Position numbers and translations under genes: made by a program. A stretch of 64,000 bases of DNA, from NCBI RefSeq assembly GCF_030546645.1, contig NZ_JAUOTO010000001.1:620001-684000 (forward strand), read 5' to 3'. Positions 37,101-44,941 of the stretch are shown here, piece by piece. The DNA comes from Flavitalea plasmicola (GTDB lineage: Bacteria > Bacteroidota > Bacteroidia > Chitinophagales > Chitinophagaceae). How positions within the stretch are numbered: position 1 is the stretch's first letter; every line of letters starts with the position of its first letter. The notes beneath the pieces are model-generated. The model had not been told where the DNA came from, searched no databases, and saw only the letters and a list, made by a program, of their open reading frames with translations.

Positions 37101-39656
37101 CACAGAGGCATTGCCGCTCAGCGCTACAGATGTATTGGTACAGGTGATCGTCGCGCCCGAAGAAGCAGTGGCGCTGATATTACCTCCGGATATGGCAGAC
37201 ACCTGCACATTGTCGAAGTAATAGAACTCATCCGATCCCGTGGCCCTTGCCCGCACGATGATCTGCAGGTTGGTGCCACTGAGCGAACCCACCGATATGG
37301 TCGTGTTGGTCGTACTATGGTTGTTGACGGCTGCCAGCGTTTCGCTGAACAGGACCTCGCTGCCTCCATTGATCTTGTAGTAGAAGCGCAGATAGTCCAT
37401 GGTAGACCCGCTGGTGTTCATAGCGGCATTGTTCGTGACCGAGCTTCTGATACCAGCCGATATACTGACATTGGTCTTGCCGGAGATATCGATGGTGCCG
37501 GAAGCCCACACGCTCTCGGTACCCGTGCCGGTCCCCGTATTGCTGACCCTGAACTCATTGTTCTGTACGGAGAACACACTGCCGGAAGGCGTGCTTTGCA
37601 CCGACCAGGGCGTGGTGCCGGCATCGGAGATGGTGCCGTTGGCAAAAGTGAAGTTCTCCAGCCACAACGAGGTAATGCCGGAAGAAACCGTCACGGATTG
37701 CGATGCGGTACAGCCGTTGGCAGGATTGGTGACAGTGGCCGTATACGTACCCGCCGCGCTGACCACCGGGTTCTGCGCCGTGCTGGTGAAGCTATTGGGC
37801 CCGGACCAGCTATAAGTGGCGCCGGATACGGAAGAACTGGCGCTGAGCGTGATAGTAGACAGACAGGTCAGCGAACCGCCGATCGCCGTGATGTCAGGCG
37901 CTGTTTTATTTTCAGTCACCGTTACAGGCGCAGACACCGTACATCCTCCTGATAGAGTGGCGGTAACAGTATATACTCCTCCGGCGCTTACCACAGGGTT
38001 TTGAGCCGTGGAAGTAAAGCTGTTGGGCCCCGTCCAGGAATATCCGGTGACCGTGCCGCTGGCAGTGGCAGATAGCTGCGCCGTATTGGTACAGGTGACG
38101 ATCCCGGTGACAGAGGCTATGACAGAGGCCGCGGCAGATGTGCCCGTTAGCTTCACGTTGTCAAAATAATATATTTCCGAGGCATCTGAGTTACTGGTCT
38201 TGATGATCACCCGCACCGAGTCCCCGTTGAAGGTCCCCGATGTCAGGGTCATGGATGCTGTTCCCGTCGTGCTGCTGCCAATGCCGGCCAGGTCCTGGTA
38301 TATCAAACTGTCGGCCCTGTTGTTGATCCTGAGGTATACCTTTATATAATCCTCATTCTCCAGGCTCTTTCCACTGGCAACCTCGCTCCGGAGATCCACC
38401 GACATCTTGATATTGGTCTTCCCGGCAAGGCTGATCTTACCCGAGGTCCACGTCCCCACAAACTGATCGGGGAAAGAAGTCTTGAATTCATTGTTTTGTA
38501 CAGAGTACGTATAGGAGCCGCTGGTGACGTTATGCGTCGCCGTCCAGGGCGTAGATCCCGCATCAGAGGTAGTACCATTAGCCAGCGTAAAATCCTCCAG
38601 CCAGAAAGTTGTGGCCGTCGCCGTTCCTGCTGTCACCGTTGCCGATGTGGAAGCCGTACAGCCCGTGGCAGGATTCCTTACCGTGACCGTATAAGTCCCG
38701 GCAGCCGTCACCGTGGGGTTCTGCGCCGTGGAAGTAAACCCATTAGGCCCTGTCCAACTGTAAGTGGCGCCGGACACCGAAGAGCTGGCGCTGATTGTGA
38801 TACTGGACGCACAAGCCATATTGCCCCCCGTTGCCGCCAGGTCCGGAGCGCTGTTGTTGGCCGTGACCGTTACACTGGCGCTTCCCGTTCCGGCCGAATT
38901 GGTCCCCGTTACGGTATAGTTCCCGGCCGTGCTGACAGATACACTGCTGCCGGTGGCGGCATAACCATTGGGGCCCGTCCAGGCATAAGTGGTGGTGCCG
39001 GAGGCCGTCGTGCTGGCCGATAAGGTCGTGGACGGATTGTTGCAGGTCAGCACACCTGAATTGCTGGCGGATGCGCTGACAGAGATCCCGGACACCGTGC
39101 AAGGCCCCGTCTCTTTGAAGACATCGTATTTTTCAATGTAATAGTCGTTGTTGCCGGCGCTTACATTGTAGATCCGGATGACTATCTGCACCGTACTGCC
39201 CGTAAGCATCGGCGATGTGACGGTAGGAGTCCCGAAACTGCCAAAATATGCATTGATCAACGTCTCAGGCCCGTTATTCAGCTTGTAATACACCTTGACA
39301 TACTCGGAGGACGTAAAGCTGCCCTCGGAGGAGATCTTGGCGTCCACCTGGACATTGGTATAGCCAGCTATGGAAAATACCTGGGAATACCACACCCCTT
39401 CTCCGCCCAGCGTCTGGGCTTTGATACGATGGGATTGCGCTGAAAAAACGACGGCATTGGTTACGTTGGTCCTATCCAGGTACCATCCTGTGGCACTGGG
39501 ATCGGATAAATCTCCGTTCGCCGAATTTTGGAAAGTCTGGGTGACGATCGGACAGGCCGGCGTGGCCCGCACGACATCACTGAACAATAATAAAAGCAAG
39601 AGAAGCGAAGGTATAATAGGGATACTATACCTTTTTTGGGGTAACGATACTTTCAT
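34167..39656 (-). CDS. Ig-repeat T9SS surface protein, paralogue 3 (1829 residues)
   Basis: The largest member. It has a signal peptide and an N-terminal jelly-roll (TGWYLDRTNVTNAVVFSAQS), two Ig repeats, a second jelly-roll (~350-520, FWLEDFTLANGTTSDAGSTP), two further Ig repeats and a third jelly-roll (~660-830, LWLENFTFANGTISDAGTTP). About eleven Ig repeats with GVTYAWTGPGNFTSTTQNPT-type cores follow, and a T9SS sorting domain (YKVYPNPANSTAIVELNAPG) ends the protein. The extra jelly-roll and repeats suggest growth by internal duplication of the paralogue 1 plan. Expected at the cell surface; the binding target is unknown. The 5.5-kb length and repeats make assembly error possible, though the frame is intact throughout. 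Confidence 0.87.
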   Translation of the reverse strand: MKVSLPQKRYSIPIIPSLLLLLLLFSDVVRATPACPIVTQTFQNSANGDLSDPSATGWYLDRTNVTNAVVFSAQSHRIKAQTLGGEGVWYSQVFSIAGYTNVQVDAKISSEGSFTSSEYVKVYYKLNNGPETLINAYFGSFGTPTVTSPMLTGSTVQIVIRIYNVSAGNNDYYIEKYDVFKETGPCTVSGISVSASASNSGVLTCNNPSTTLSASTTASGTTTYAWTGPNGYAATGSSVSVSTAGNYTVTGTNSAGTGSASVTVTANNSAPDLAATGGNMACASSITISASSSVSGATYSWTGPNGFTSTAQNPTVTAAGTYTVTVRNPATGCTASTSATVTAGTATATTFWLEDFTLANGTTSDAGSTPWTATHNVTSGSYTYSVQNNEFKTSFPDQFVGTWTSGKISLAGKTNIKMSVDLRSEVASGKSLENEDYIKVYLRINNRADSLIYQDLAGIGSSTTGTASMTLTSGTFNGDSVRVIIKTSNSDASEIYYFDNVKLTGTSAAASVIASVTGIVTCTNTAQLSATASGTVTGYSWTGPNSFTSTAQNPVVSAGGVYTVTATLSGGCTVSAPVTVTENKTAPDITAIGGSLTCLSTITLSASSSVSGATYSWSGPNSFTSTAQNPVVSAAGTYTATVTNPANGCTASQSVTVSSGITSLWLENFTFANGTISDAGTTPWSVQSTPSGSVFSVQNNEFRVSNTGTGTGTESVWASGTIDISGKTNVSISAGIRSSVTNNAAMNTSGSTMDYLRFYYKINGGSEVLFSETLAAVNNHSTTNTTISVGSLSGTNLQIIVRARATGSDEFYYFDNVQVSAISGGNISATASSGATITCTNTSVALSGNASVPGVTYAWTGPNGFSSTVQNPTVTAGGIYTLTVSANGCSASDTALVVANTTAPGATGSAASSLSCTRSSVALSGASSTSGVTYAWAGPGNFTSATQNPTVSTAGVYTLTVTNPVNGCTSSDTANVLANTTAPTGVTASANGSLTCTSSSVALTGASSTTGVTYAWTGPGNFTSTTQNPTVSTAGVYTLTVTNPANGCTATDTANVLGSTTAPATPTTSANPASAKLTCATNVVNLSGGSTTAGVTYTWTGPNNFNVASSQTNVFNAGTYTLTATNPANGCTASTAVVVTQNITPPNLAPIAPSTATLTCANPSVTLTGVSSTGGVSYTWSGPNSFTASGTTAVATSQGAYILTVTDPSNGCTNTTTATVGQNFTAPAGVIAYNNGPLTCAVTSVTITGNSSTPGVTYSWTGPNGFTASTITATTSAAGTYTLTVTNPVNGCTAITNTVVAQSISAPGNLSVASSTGANLLTCTTPSISLTASSSTTGLSFSWSGPNGFTASSASITVGNPGTYLVTATDPSNGCSSNNSANVAQNITPPANLAMVSNPVNARLTCSTSNIGFNASSSAAGANYTWSGPGGFSTTGMSTVVTAPGTYTVTATDPVNGCISTSSAIVTQDTVRPTAVATSSVPANGLLTCSNTNVVLTGSSSSSGVIYSWTGPSGFVASGSSATVTIPGNYTVTVTNPNNGCSTSATAAPVTQNTHVPEAVSASVNDKLTCNTTSVKISGSSNTTGVTFAWTGPSGFTSSSKETMVTAGGLYTLTATDPSNGCSFSRQITVQADQVHPQGVTITSDGSLSCTVGSVNLTGGSSTAGVSYTWTGPNGFFDPEQITSVTDSGTYFLTVRNGGNGCTTIASIPVTADFTECSMAAPKVATGHATTLGAADGSTPVIPGLTYKVYPNPANSTAIVELNAPGKGHVSVEVYNGVGVREKVLFDGNVEAGTPYRWTLDAGSLATGMHYCMIRTNNKVYVSKLLIAR

Positions 39657-40013
39657 ATCTGGTGATTAGGTTTTCAGGGTATCAGGATAAGGGCAACTAT
39701 ATACTATAGCCGATGAGGCAAAGTACTAACTTTTAGATGAGCGAAGAATGCGTTTCAGCAATTAAGAAGCACTGATCAGGTCACTGATCTTGATATATGG
39801 GAATAGGGAATGTATAACGCTGGAAAGGTCACTTCTATCATGCCGGCATTTACCGAAAACATTAGTAAAGAAATGAACGTTTTATAAATGCGCCGGCTAG
39901 GGGCTTCCAGCAGCTTTTTTATCTTCTTTTTCACTACATTTACGCCCGGCGCCTCCAACGGGCCTCCCATATTTAAATTCCTTACCTTCAACCATTCATG
40001 TTAAATCAAACAT
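39657..40013. promoter_or_regulatory. Divergent region between adhesin paralogue 3 and the beta-CASP gene
   Basis: No gene. It contains the near block (39693-39730, plus reading AGCCGATGAGGCAAAGTACT) and the far block (39862-39890, plus reading TTAGTAAAGAAATGAACGTT) shared with the other adhesin genes. The far block here loses its CTTTACC end. The right part must hold the promoter of the beta-CASP gene. Confidence 0.55.
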
Positions 40014-41423
40014 ATGAAGATCGCTTTTCACGGAGCAGCGCGCGTCGTCACCGGATCCAAACATCTGATCACCTTAAAGAATGGGAAGAAATATCTGCTC
40101 GACTGCGGCATGTTCCAGGGAATGGGCGCCCAGACGGATGCACTCAACCGTAACTGGGGCTTCGTCCCCGGGGAAGTGGATACCCTCATCCTCTCCCATG
40201 CGCATATCGATCACAGCGGTCTTATACCTAAGCTGGTAAAGGACGGCTTTCAAGGCAGGATCTTCTGCACGCCCGCCACAAAGGAACTGACCGGCCTGTT
40301 GCTGGAAGATTCCGCCGGCATCCAGGAAGACGAAGTAAAATACACCAATAAGAAAAGAGCCCAGGAAGGACTGCCCTACCTGCAGCCGCTGTATACCGAG
40401 CAGGACGCCGTCCAATCCATGGATCACTTCATCTCCGTGGAATATGATACATGGCATGCCATCGATGAGGACGTGCAGGTATTGTACACCGATGCCGGTC
40501 ATATCATCGGCAGCGCCGCCGTAAGCCTGCGGATAAAAGAAGATGGAAAGGAAATACACCTGACCTTCAGCGGTGACGTAGGCCGCTACCGGGACGTGAT
40601 CCTGAAATCCCCGGCAGTATTTCCCCAGGCGGATTATATACTGATCGAGTCCACATATGGCAATAGCCTGCACGATCCCGCTGACACCACGCCGGACCTG
40701 CTGTTGAAATGGATCGAACACACCTGCTTGGAAAAAAAGGGTAAGCTCATCATCCCCGCATTCAGCGTGGGCCGCACGCAGGAGATCCTTTTTGCGCTGA
40801 ATACCCTGGAAGAGGAGCGCCGTCTGCCGGCACTGGAATACTTCGTAGACAGCCCGCTGAGCATTTCAGCTACGGAGGTGGTGAAAAAATACCCGCATCT
40901 CTTCAATAAGACCATCCAGAAAGTGCTGGAGAATGACAATGACCCTTTTGCCTTCAAAGGTTTGAAATATATCAAGACAGTGGCGGAATCCAAGCTGCTG
41001 AACTATCGAAGCGAACCCTGCGTCATCATCTCCGCCAGCGGCATGGCCGACGCAGGACGGGTGAAGCACCATATCAGCAATAACATAGAGAACTCCCGTA
41101 ACACCGTCTTGCTGGTGGGCTATTGCGAACCCCGTTCCCTGGGTGGCCGCCTGATGGCCGGCGCTAAAGAAGTGCATATTTTTGGAGCGCTCAAAGAAGT
41201 GAATGCCGAGATCGGCAGCATCCGCAGCATGAGTGCCCATGGAGACTTCGATGACCTCAGCCAGTTCCTCGCCTGCCAGGACCCGAAACAGGTGAAAAAG
41301 TTGTTCATCGTCCATGGCGAATACGATGTCCAGCAGGCTTTCAGGGACAGGTTGATCCGTAAAGGCTTCGCCGACATAGAGATTCCCGACCTGCATTATG
41401 AGACGGGACTACCATTGTCCTGA
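40014..41423 (+). CDS. Beta-CASP metallo-beta-lactamase-fold RNase-like protein
   Basis: A 469-residue cytosolic protein of the CPSF73/YSH1-like group. The zinc motif HAHIDHSG is near residue 60, with DAGHIIGSA near 160, FSGDVGR near 185, the beta-CASP motif ESTYGN and IIPAFSVGRTQEILFAL, and the RNA-metabolism C-terminal domain (ISASGMADAGRVKHH, LLVGYCEPRSLGGRLMAG, HIFGALKEVNAEIGSIRSMS-AHGD). The family comprises metal-dependent RNA endonucleases or exonucleases; a role in RNA turnover is expected. It stands alone between the adhesin array and the LytS/LytTR pair. Confidence 0.93.
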   Translation: MKIAFHGAARVVTGSKHLITLKNGKKYLLDCGMFQGMGAQTDALNRNWGFVPGEVDTLILSHAHIDHSGLIPKLVKDGFQGRIFCTPATKELTGLLLEDSAGIQEDEVKYTNKKRAQEGLPYLQPLYTEQDAVQSMDHFISVEYDTWHAIDEDVQVLYTDAGHIIGSAAVSLRIKEDGKEIHLTFSGDVGRYRDVILKSPAVFPQADYILIESTYGNSLHDPADTTPDLLLKWIEHTCLEKKGKLIIPAFSVGRTQEILFALNTLEEERRLPALEYFVDSPLSISATEVVKKYPHLFNKTIQKVLENDNDPFAFKGLKYIKTVAESKLLNYRSEPCVIISASGMADAGRVKHHISNNIENSRNTVLLVGYCEPRSLGGRLMAGAKEVHIFGALKEVNAEIGSIRSMSAHGDFDDLSQFLACQDPKQVKKLFIVHGEYDVQQAFRDRLIRKGFADIEIPDLHYETGLPLS

Positions 41424-41460
41424 TACAATGCAAAACAGCATTTTGGTCCCTACATTCCTG

Positions 41461-41499
41461 CTTTTCATGGATAATTATTGCCCGTTAGTCCATGAAAAG
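41461..41499. promoter_or_regulatory. Perfect 11-bp inverted repeat before the histidine kinase gene
   Basis: CTTTTCATGGA (41461-41471) and TCCATGAAAAG (41489-41499) are exact reverse complements separated by 17 bp, 25 bp before the kinase start codon. No T-run follows, so an operator is more likely than a terminator. Confidence 0.6.
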
Positions 41500-41523
41500 A
41501 TAACTTGCGCCAAAAGTTGACCA

Positions 41524-42549
41524 ATGACACGCCTGCTTTCCAGGTATAAATGGCACTTCCTTTTTTGGATTGCCTATTTTGTATTCTGGGTCTTTTTTTC
41601 TGCCTACCAGTATGGCAACACCTACGGGAAAGCCTTGCTGTATACCACGGCATGGTTCACCGGCCAGGCCAGCAGCGCCTATCTGACTGTCTATTGGCTG
41701 ATGCCGCGTTACTTCAACAGACGGCGTTATCTGTTGTTCTCCCTTTTTTACCTGCTGATGCTGGCAGCTTCTGCCGGTCTCATTCTAAGCTGCATGCTGG
41801 CGATCCACCATTACCTGCACCAGCCGCTCCCGGTGCCTGTCAGGACCGAATTCTTCTACCTGCTGATGGGGAATTTCTATACCAGCTTTCTTACCGTGGC
41901 CGTAAAGGCCATCCGGGATAAGATCCGAAGTGACAGAAGGACGGCGCTCCTGGAAAAAGAAAAGACAGACAGTGAGCTGCGATTCCTTAAATCCCAGATG
42001 AACCCCCATTTCCTGTTCAACGCAATCAATAGCATCTACGTCCTCATAAAAAAAGACCCCGATTTCGCCGGCCACACGCTGGTGAAATTTGCCGATATGC
42101 TGCGTTATCAGCTGTACGAATGCAATTCAGACGTCATACCCATAGAAAAGGAGATAGGCTATCTCGATAACTATATCCAATTGGAAAAGCTCCGTAAGGG
42201 AGATTTGATCCAAACCGATTATAATGTCAGCGCTTCCACCGGTAAATTTTCCATTGCCCCCCTGCTGCTGATCCCCTTTGTTGAAAATGCCTTTAAATAC
42301 GTATCTAATTGTCCGGATAAGAATAACTTTGTGACAGTGGACCTTAACTTCCAGGACAATATCTTTGAGCTCAGCGTCGAAAACTCCATAGACGAAGACG
42401 CAATGCTGCCGAAGGAAAAGACCTGGGGTGGTATAGGATTGGAGAACGTCAGACGAAGGCTGCAGCTGATCTATGATGGCCGCCACGCCCTGGACATCAG
42501 CACCACGGACGACGTCTTCTCTGTTCTGCTCACAATAAAGATAGAATGA
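41524..42549 (+). CDS. LytS/YehU-type sensor histidine kinase
   Basis: A 341-residue membrane kinase. Four N-terminal membrane helices (WHFLFWIAYFVFWVFFSAYQ first) occupy residues ~1-130, then a short coiled linker. The His_kinase region follows with the phospho-acceptor His about residue 162 in LKSQMNPHFLFNAINSIYVL, and the ATP-binding N-box LLLIPFVENAFKY and G-box WGGIGLENVRRRLQ. It overlaps the following LytTR regulator gene by four bases (ATGA), so they form a two-component operon. The signal is unknown. It neighbours amino-sugar genes, but that is only positional. Confidence 0.94.
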   Translation: MTRLLSRYKWHFLFWIAYFVFWVFFSAYQYGNTYGKALLYTTAWFTGQASSAYLTVYWLMPRYFNRRRYLLFSLFYLLMLAASAGLILSCMLAIHHYLHQPLPVPVRTEFFYLLMGNFYTSFLTVAVKAIRDKIRSDRRTALLEKEKTDSELRFLKSQMNPHFLFNAINSIYVLIKKDPDFAGHTLVKFADMLRYQLYECNSDVIPIEKEIGYLDNYIQLEKLRKGDLIQTDYNVSASTGKFSIAPLLLIPFVENAFKYVSNCPDKNNFVTVDLNFQDNIFELSVENSIDEDAMLPKEKTWGGIGLENVRRRLQLIYDGRHALDISTTDDVFSVLLTIKIE

Positions 42550-43229
42550 AGATACGCTGCATAATAGTGGATGACGAGCCCCTGGCAAGGGAAGGCATGG
42601 AGCTGCTGGTGAAAGAGGCCGGATTCCTGGAATTACGCGCCACCTGTAGCAATGCCATCGAAGCCAACAGGGTGCTGGCAGAACAGGAAATAGACCTCAT
42701 TTTTCTGGATATTCAGATGCCCAGGATCAGGGGCATTGATTTTCTGAAAAGCCTGGCTGTCCGCCCCCTGGTCATCATCACCACCGCCTTTCCCCATTAT
42801 GCCCTGGAAGGATTTGAGCTGAATGTGCTGGATTATTTATTGAAACCCATCACCCTGGAAAGGTTCCTGAAGGCGGTCAACCGCGCCCGCGAAGCTATTC
42901 TTCCGGAGAATTACTTTTTTATCAAGACCAGCAATGGATATGAGAAGATCCTCCACGAGGAGATCCTCTTCATCGAAGCCAATCAGAACTACAGCTTTAT
43001 CCATACGCCCCGGGGAAAATTTATAACATTGACGGCATTGGGTACGATCGAAGAGCAGCTGCCGCCTGCCAAATTTCTCCGCGTGCATAAATCATATGTG
43101 GTGTCTGTACAACAGATCCAGGGCCTCTCCGGCAACGAGATCACCATCGACAAACATAGGGTCCCGCTCAGCAAGAACTATAGGGAAGCCCTGATGCGGA
43201 TCATCGACAGCAGGCTGATCAGGAAATGA
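42546..43229 (+). CDS. LytTR family response regulator
   Basis: 227 residues: a receiver domain with the phospho-acceptor Asp about residue 55 (DLIFLDIQMPRIRGIDFL), the conserved Thr/Lys positions (VIITTAFPHYALEGFELNVL, DYLLKPI), and a C-terminal LytTR DNA-binding domain (EEILFIEANQNYSFIHTPRG, LRVHKSYVVSVQQI). It is coupled to the upstream kinase. LytTR proteins bind paired direct repeats; no obvious pair was found in front of the next gene. It may control the GH20 gene or its own operon. Confidence 0.95.
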   Translation: MKIRCIIVDDEPLAREGMELLVKEAGFLELRATCSNAIEANRVLAEQEIDLIFLDIQMPRIRGIDFLKSLAVRPLVIITTAFPHYALEGFELNVLDYLLKPITLERFLKAVNRAREAILPENYFFIKTSNGYEKILHEEILFIEANQNYSFIHTPRGKFITLTALGTIEEQLPPAKFLRVHKSYVVSVQQIQGLSGNEITIDKHRVPLSKNYREALMRIIDSRLIRK

Positions 43230-43234
43230 TAATC

Positions 43235-43250
43235 TTACGCAAACGTTTGC
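43235..43250 (+). promoter_or_regulatory. LacI-type operator before the GH20 gene
   Basis: TTACGCAAACGTTTGC contains the perfect 12-bp palindrome GCAAACGTTTGC, centred 45 bp before the GH20 start. Fifteen bases are identical to the site before the acetyltransferase gene (50725-50739). Palindromes of this form are typical of LacI/PurR family operators. Confidence 0.75.
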
Positions 43251-43289
43251 CCCCGTCCCGGTAAGAAATTTATAGCATCTTAGAGTCCT

Positions 43290-44882
43290 ATGAGACTATT
43301 TCAACGCATAAGCATACTGGCATTATCCCTCATCACCATCGGCCGCCTCTCTGCCCAGCACATTATTCCCTATCCCTTAAAGGTGGAAACCAAACCTGGC
43401 AAATTCACCCTGAACCCATCGACCTCCATCCTGTACACCAGCACCTGCCGGCAGGAAGCCAGTTTCCTCCATGACCTCCTGGACCAGGACTATCACCTCC
43501 GGATCGCAACAGCGCCCATATCATCAAAAGCAAGATCAAACGCCATCTCCCTCAGCCTCGATGCGAGCCTCGCCGCCAGCCTGGGGAATGAAGGCTATGA
43601 CCTGACAGTCGACGAAGGCAGGATCCAGGCCCGGGCCGCCACCTCCGCAGGTATCTTCTACGCCATCCAGACCCTAAGACAGCTGATCACCTCCGGCGCG
43701 ACCATTCCCGCCTGCCACATCTCCGACAAACCCCGCTTCGCCTGGCGCTCCTTTATGCTGGACGAAGGCCGCTATTTTAAAGGAGAAGCAGTGGTAAAAC
43801 AGCTGCTGGACGAAATGGCTTACCTGAAGATGAATATATTCCACTGGCATCTGACGGATGACCATGGATGGCGCATAGAAATAAAGAAATACCCGCTGCT
43901 CACTGCCATCGGGTCCAAACGGGATTCTTCCCAGATGGGCGTATGGCCTTCCGGTTGGGGCAGCAAGGTCTATGACGGCATTCCCCACCAGGGATACTAC
44001 ACCCAGCAACAGATAAAGGACATCCTCCGTTATGCCGCCGCAAGGCATATCACCGTGGTGCCGGAGATAGAAATGCCCGGCCATGCCAGCGCGGCCATTG
44101 CCGCTTATCCTTTTCTGGGTGCGGAAGGCAAACAAATAAAAGTACCCGTGAAATTCGGCGTACAGGATGACATATACAATGTGGCGGATACTAAGGTCCT
44201 GGCCTTCATCCACGACGTATTGGGAGAGGTCATGGCCCTTTTTCCCTCGCGTGTGATCCACATCGGCGGTGATGAAGTAAGATATGGGCAATGGAAGAAC
44301 GCCCCGCAGGTGATGGACTATATCCGGCAGCAGGGGTTGGCATCTCCGGCCGACCTGCAGATCAGCTTTACCAACGGCATTTCGAATTTCCTGGAGGGGC
44401 ATCACAGGAGAATGATGGGATGGAACGAGATCCTGGGTGGAAAGGTCCATGAGTTCAACGATCTCCGGGATACTGCCGCCAGCCAACAACTTTCCCGTCA
44501 GGCGATCATTCAATTCTGGAAAGGTGACGTCAGCCTCATCACAAAGGCCGCCGCTGCAGGTTATGACATCGTCAACTCCTGGTCAGACTATACCTACCTG
44601 GATTATGATGCCAAAGGCATCAGCCTGGAAAAAGCGTATGGTTTCGAACCCGTACCTGCCGATCTGCCGCAACGCGACACGGCCAGGATCCTGGGGCTGG
44701 GCTGCCAGATGTGGGGCGAATGGATACCCTCCGTGGAAAGGATGAATGAAAAAGTATATCCCCGGCTGGCTGCTTACGCCGAGGTAGGATGGACCAGCCG
44801 GCTCAATAAAGACCTTCAAAGGTTTACAGCGACAATACCCGCCCTGGAAGCCCGTTGGACAAGCAAAGGGTACATGCATTGA
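43290..44882 (+). CDS. GH20 beta-N-acetylhexosaminidase
   Basis: A 530-residue secreted glycosidase. After a signal peptide (IGRLSAQ), an N-terminal GH20b domain runs to about residue 145, and the catalytic TIM barrel begins at FAWRSFMLDEGRYFKGEAVV. The catalytic pair Asp-Glu is at about residues 328-329 in IHIGGDEVRYGQW; NIFHWHLTDDHGWRIEIKKY and EIEMPGHASAAIAAYPFLG are also diagnostic. It releases terminal GlcNAc or GalNAc from chitin oligomers, peptidoglycan fragments or glycans by substrate-assisted catalysis. A LacI-type operator precedes it, shared with the transporter/mutase operon and the acetyltransferase gene. Confidence 0.95.
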   Translation: MRLFQRISILALSLITIGRLSAQHIIPYPLKVETKPGKFTLNPSTSILYTSTCRQEASFLHDLLDQDYHLRIATAPISSKARSNAISLSLDASLAASLGNEGYDLTVDEGRIQARAATSAGIFYAIQTLRQLITSGATIPACHISDKPRFAWRSFMLDEGRYFKGEAVVKQLLDEMAYLKMNIFHWHLTDDHGWRIEIKKYPLLTAIGSKRDSSQMGVWPSGWGSKVYDGIPHQGYYTQQQIKDILRYAAARHITVVPEIEMPGHASAAIAAYPFLGAEGKQIKVPVKFGVQDDIYNVADTKVLAFIHDVLGEVMALFPSRVIHIGGDEVRYGQWKNAPQVMDYIRQQGLASPADLQISFTNGISNFLEGHHRRMMGWNEILGGKVHEFNDLRDTAASQQLSRQAIIQFWKGDVSLITKAAAAGYDIVNSWSDYTYLDYDAKGISLEKAYGFEPVPADLPQRDTARILGLGCQMWGEWIPSVERMNEKVYPRLAAYAEVGWTSRLNKDLQRFTATIPALEARWTSKGYMH

Positions 44883-44896
44883 ATTTGCATGTACCC
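44868..44896. terminator. Hairpin across the GH20 stop codon
   Basis: A perfect 11-bp stem GGGTACATGCA / TGCATGTACCC with a 7-nt loop that includes the stop codon region. Only a weak T-rich stretch follows. A terminator or mRNA-stabilising end is likely. Confidence 0.6.
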
Positions 44897-44941
44897 CTCC
44901 TCATTTTATCATCTGATGCAACATGTGATTCATCATCTGAT

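Noticed and set aside
28844-39102. Many long open frames on the strand opposite to, or out of frame with, the adhesin genes
   Set aside because: They are by-products of Thr/Ser/Gly-rich repeat codons. They lack starts, domains and consistent ends, and change at every repeat boundary.
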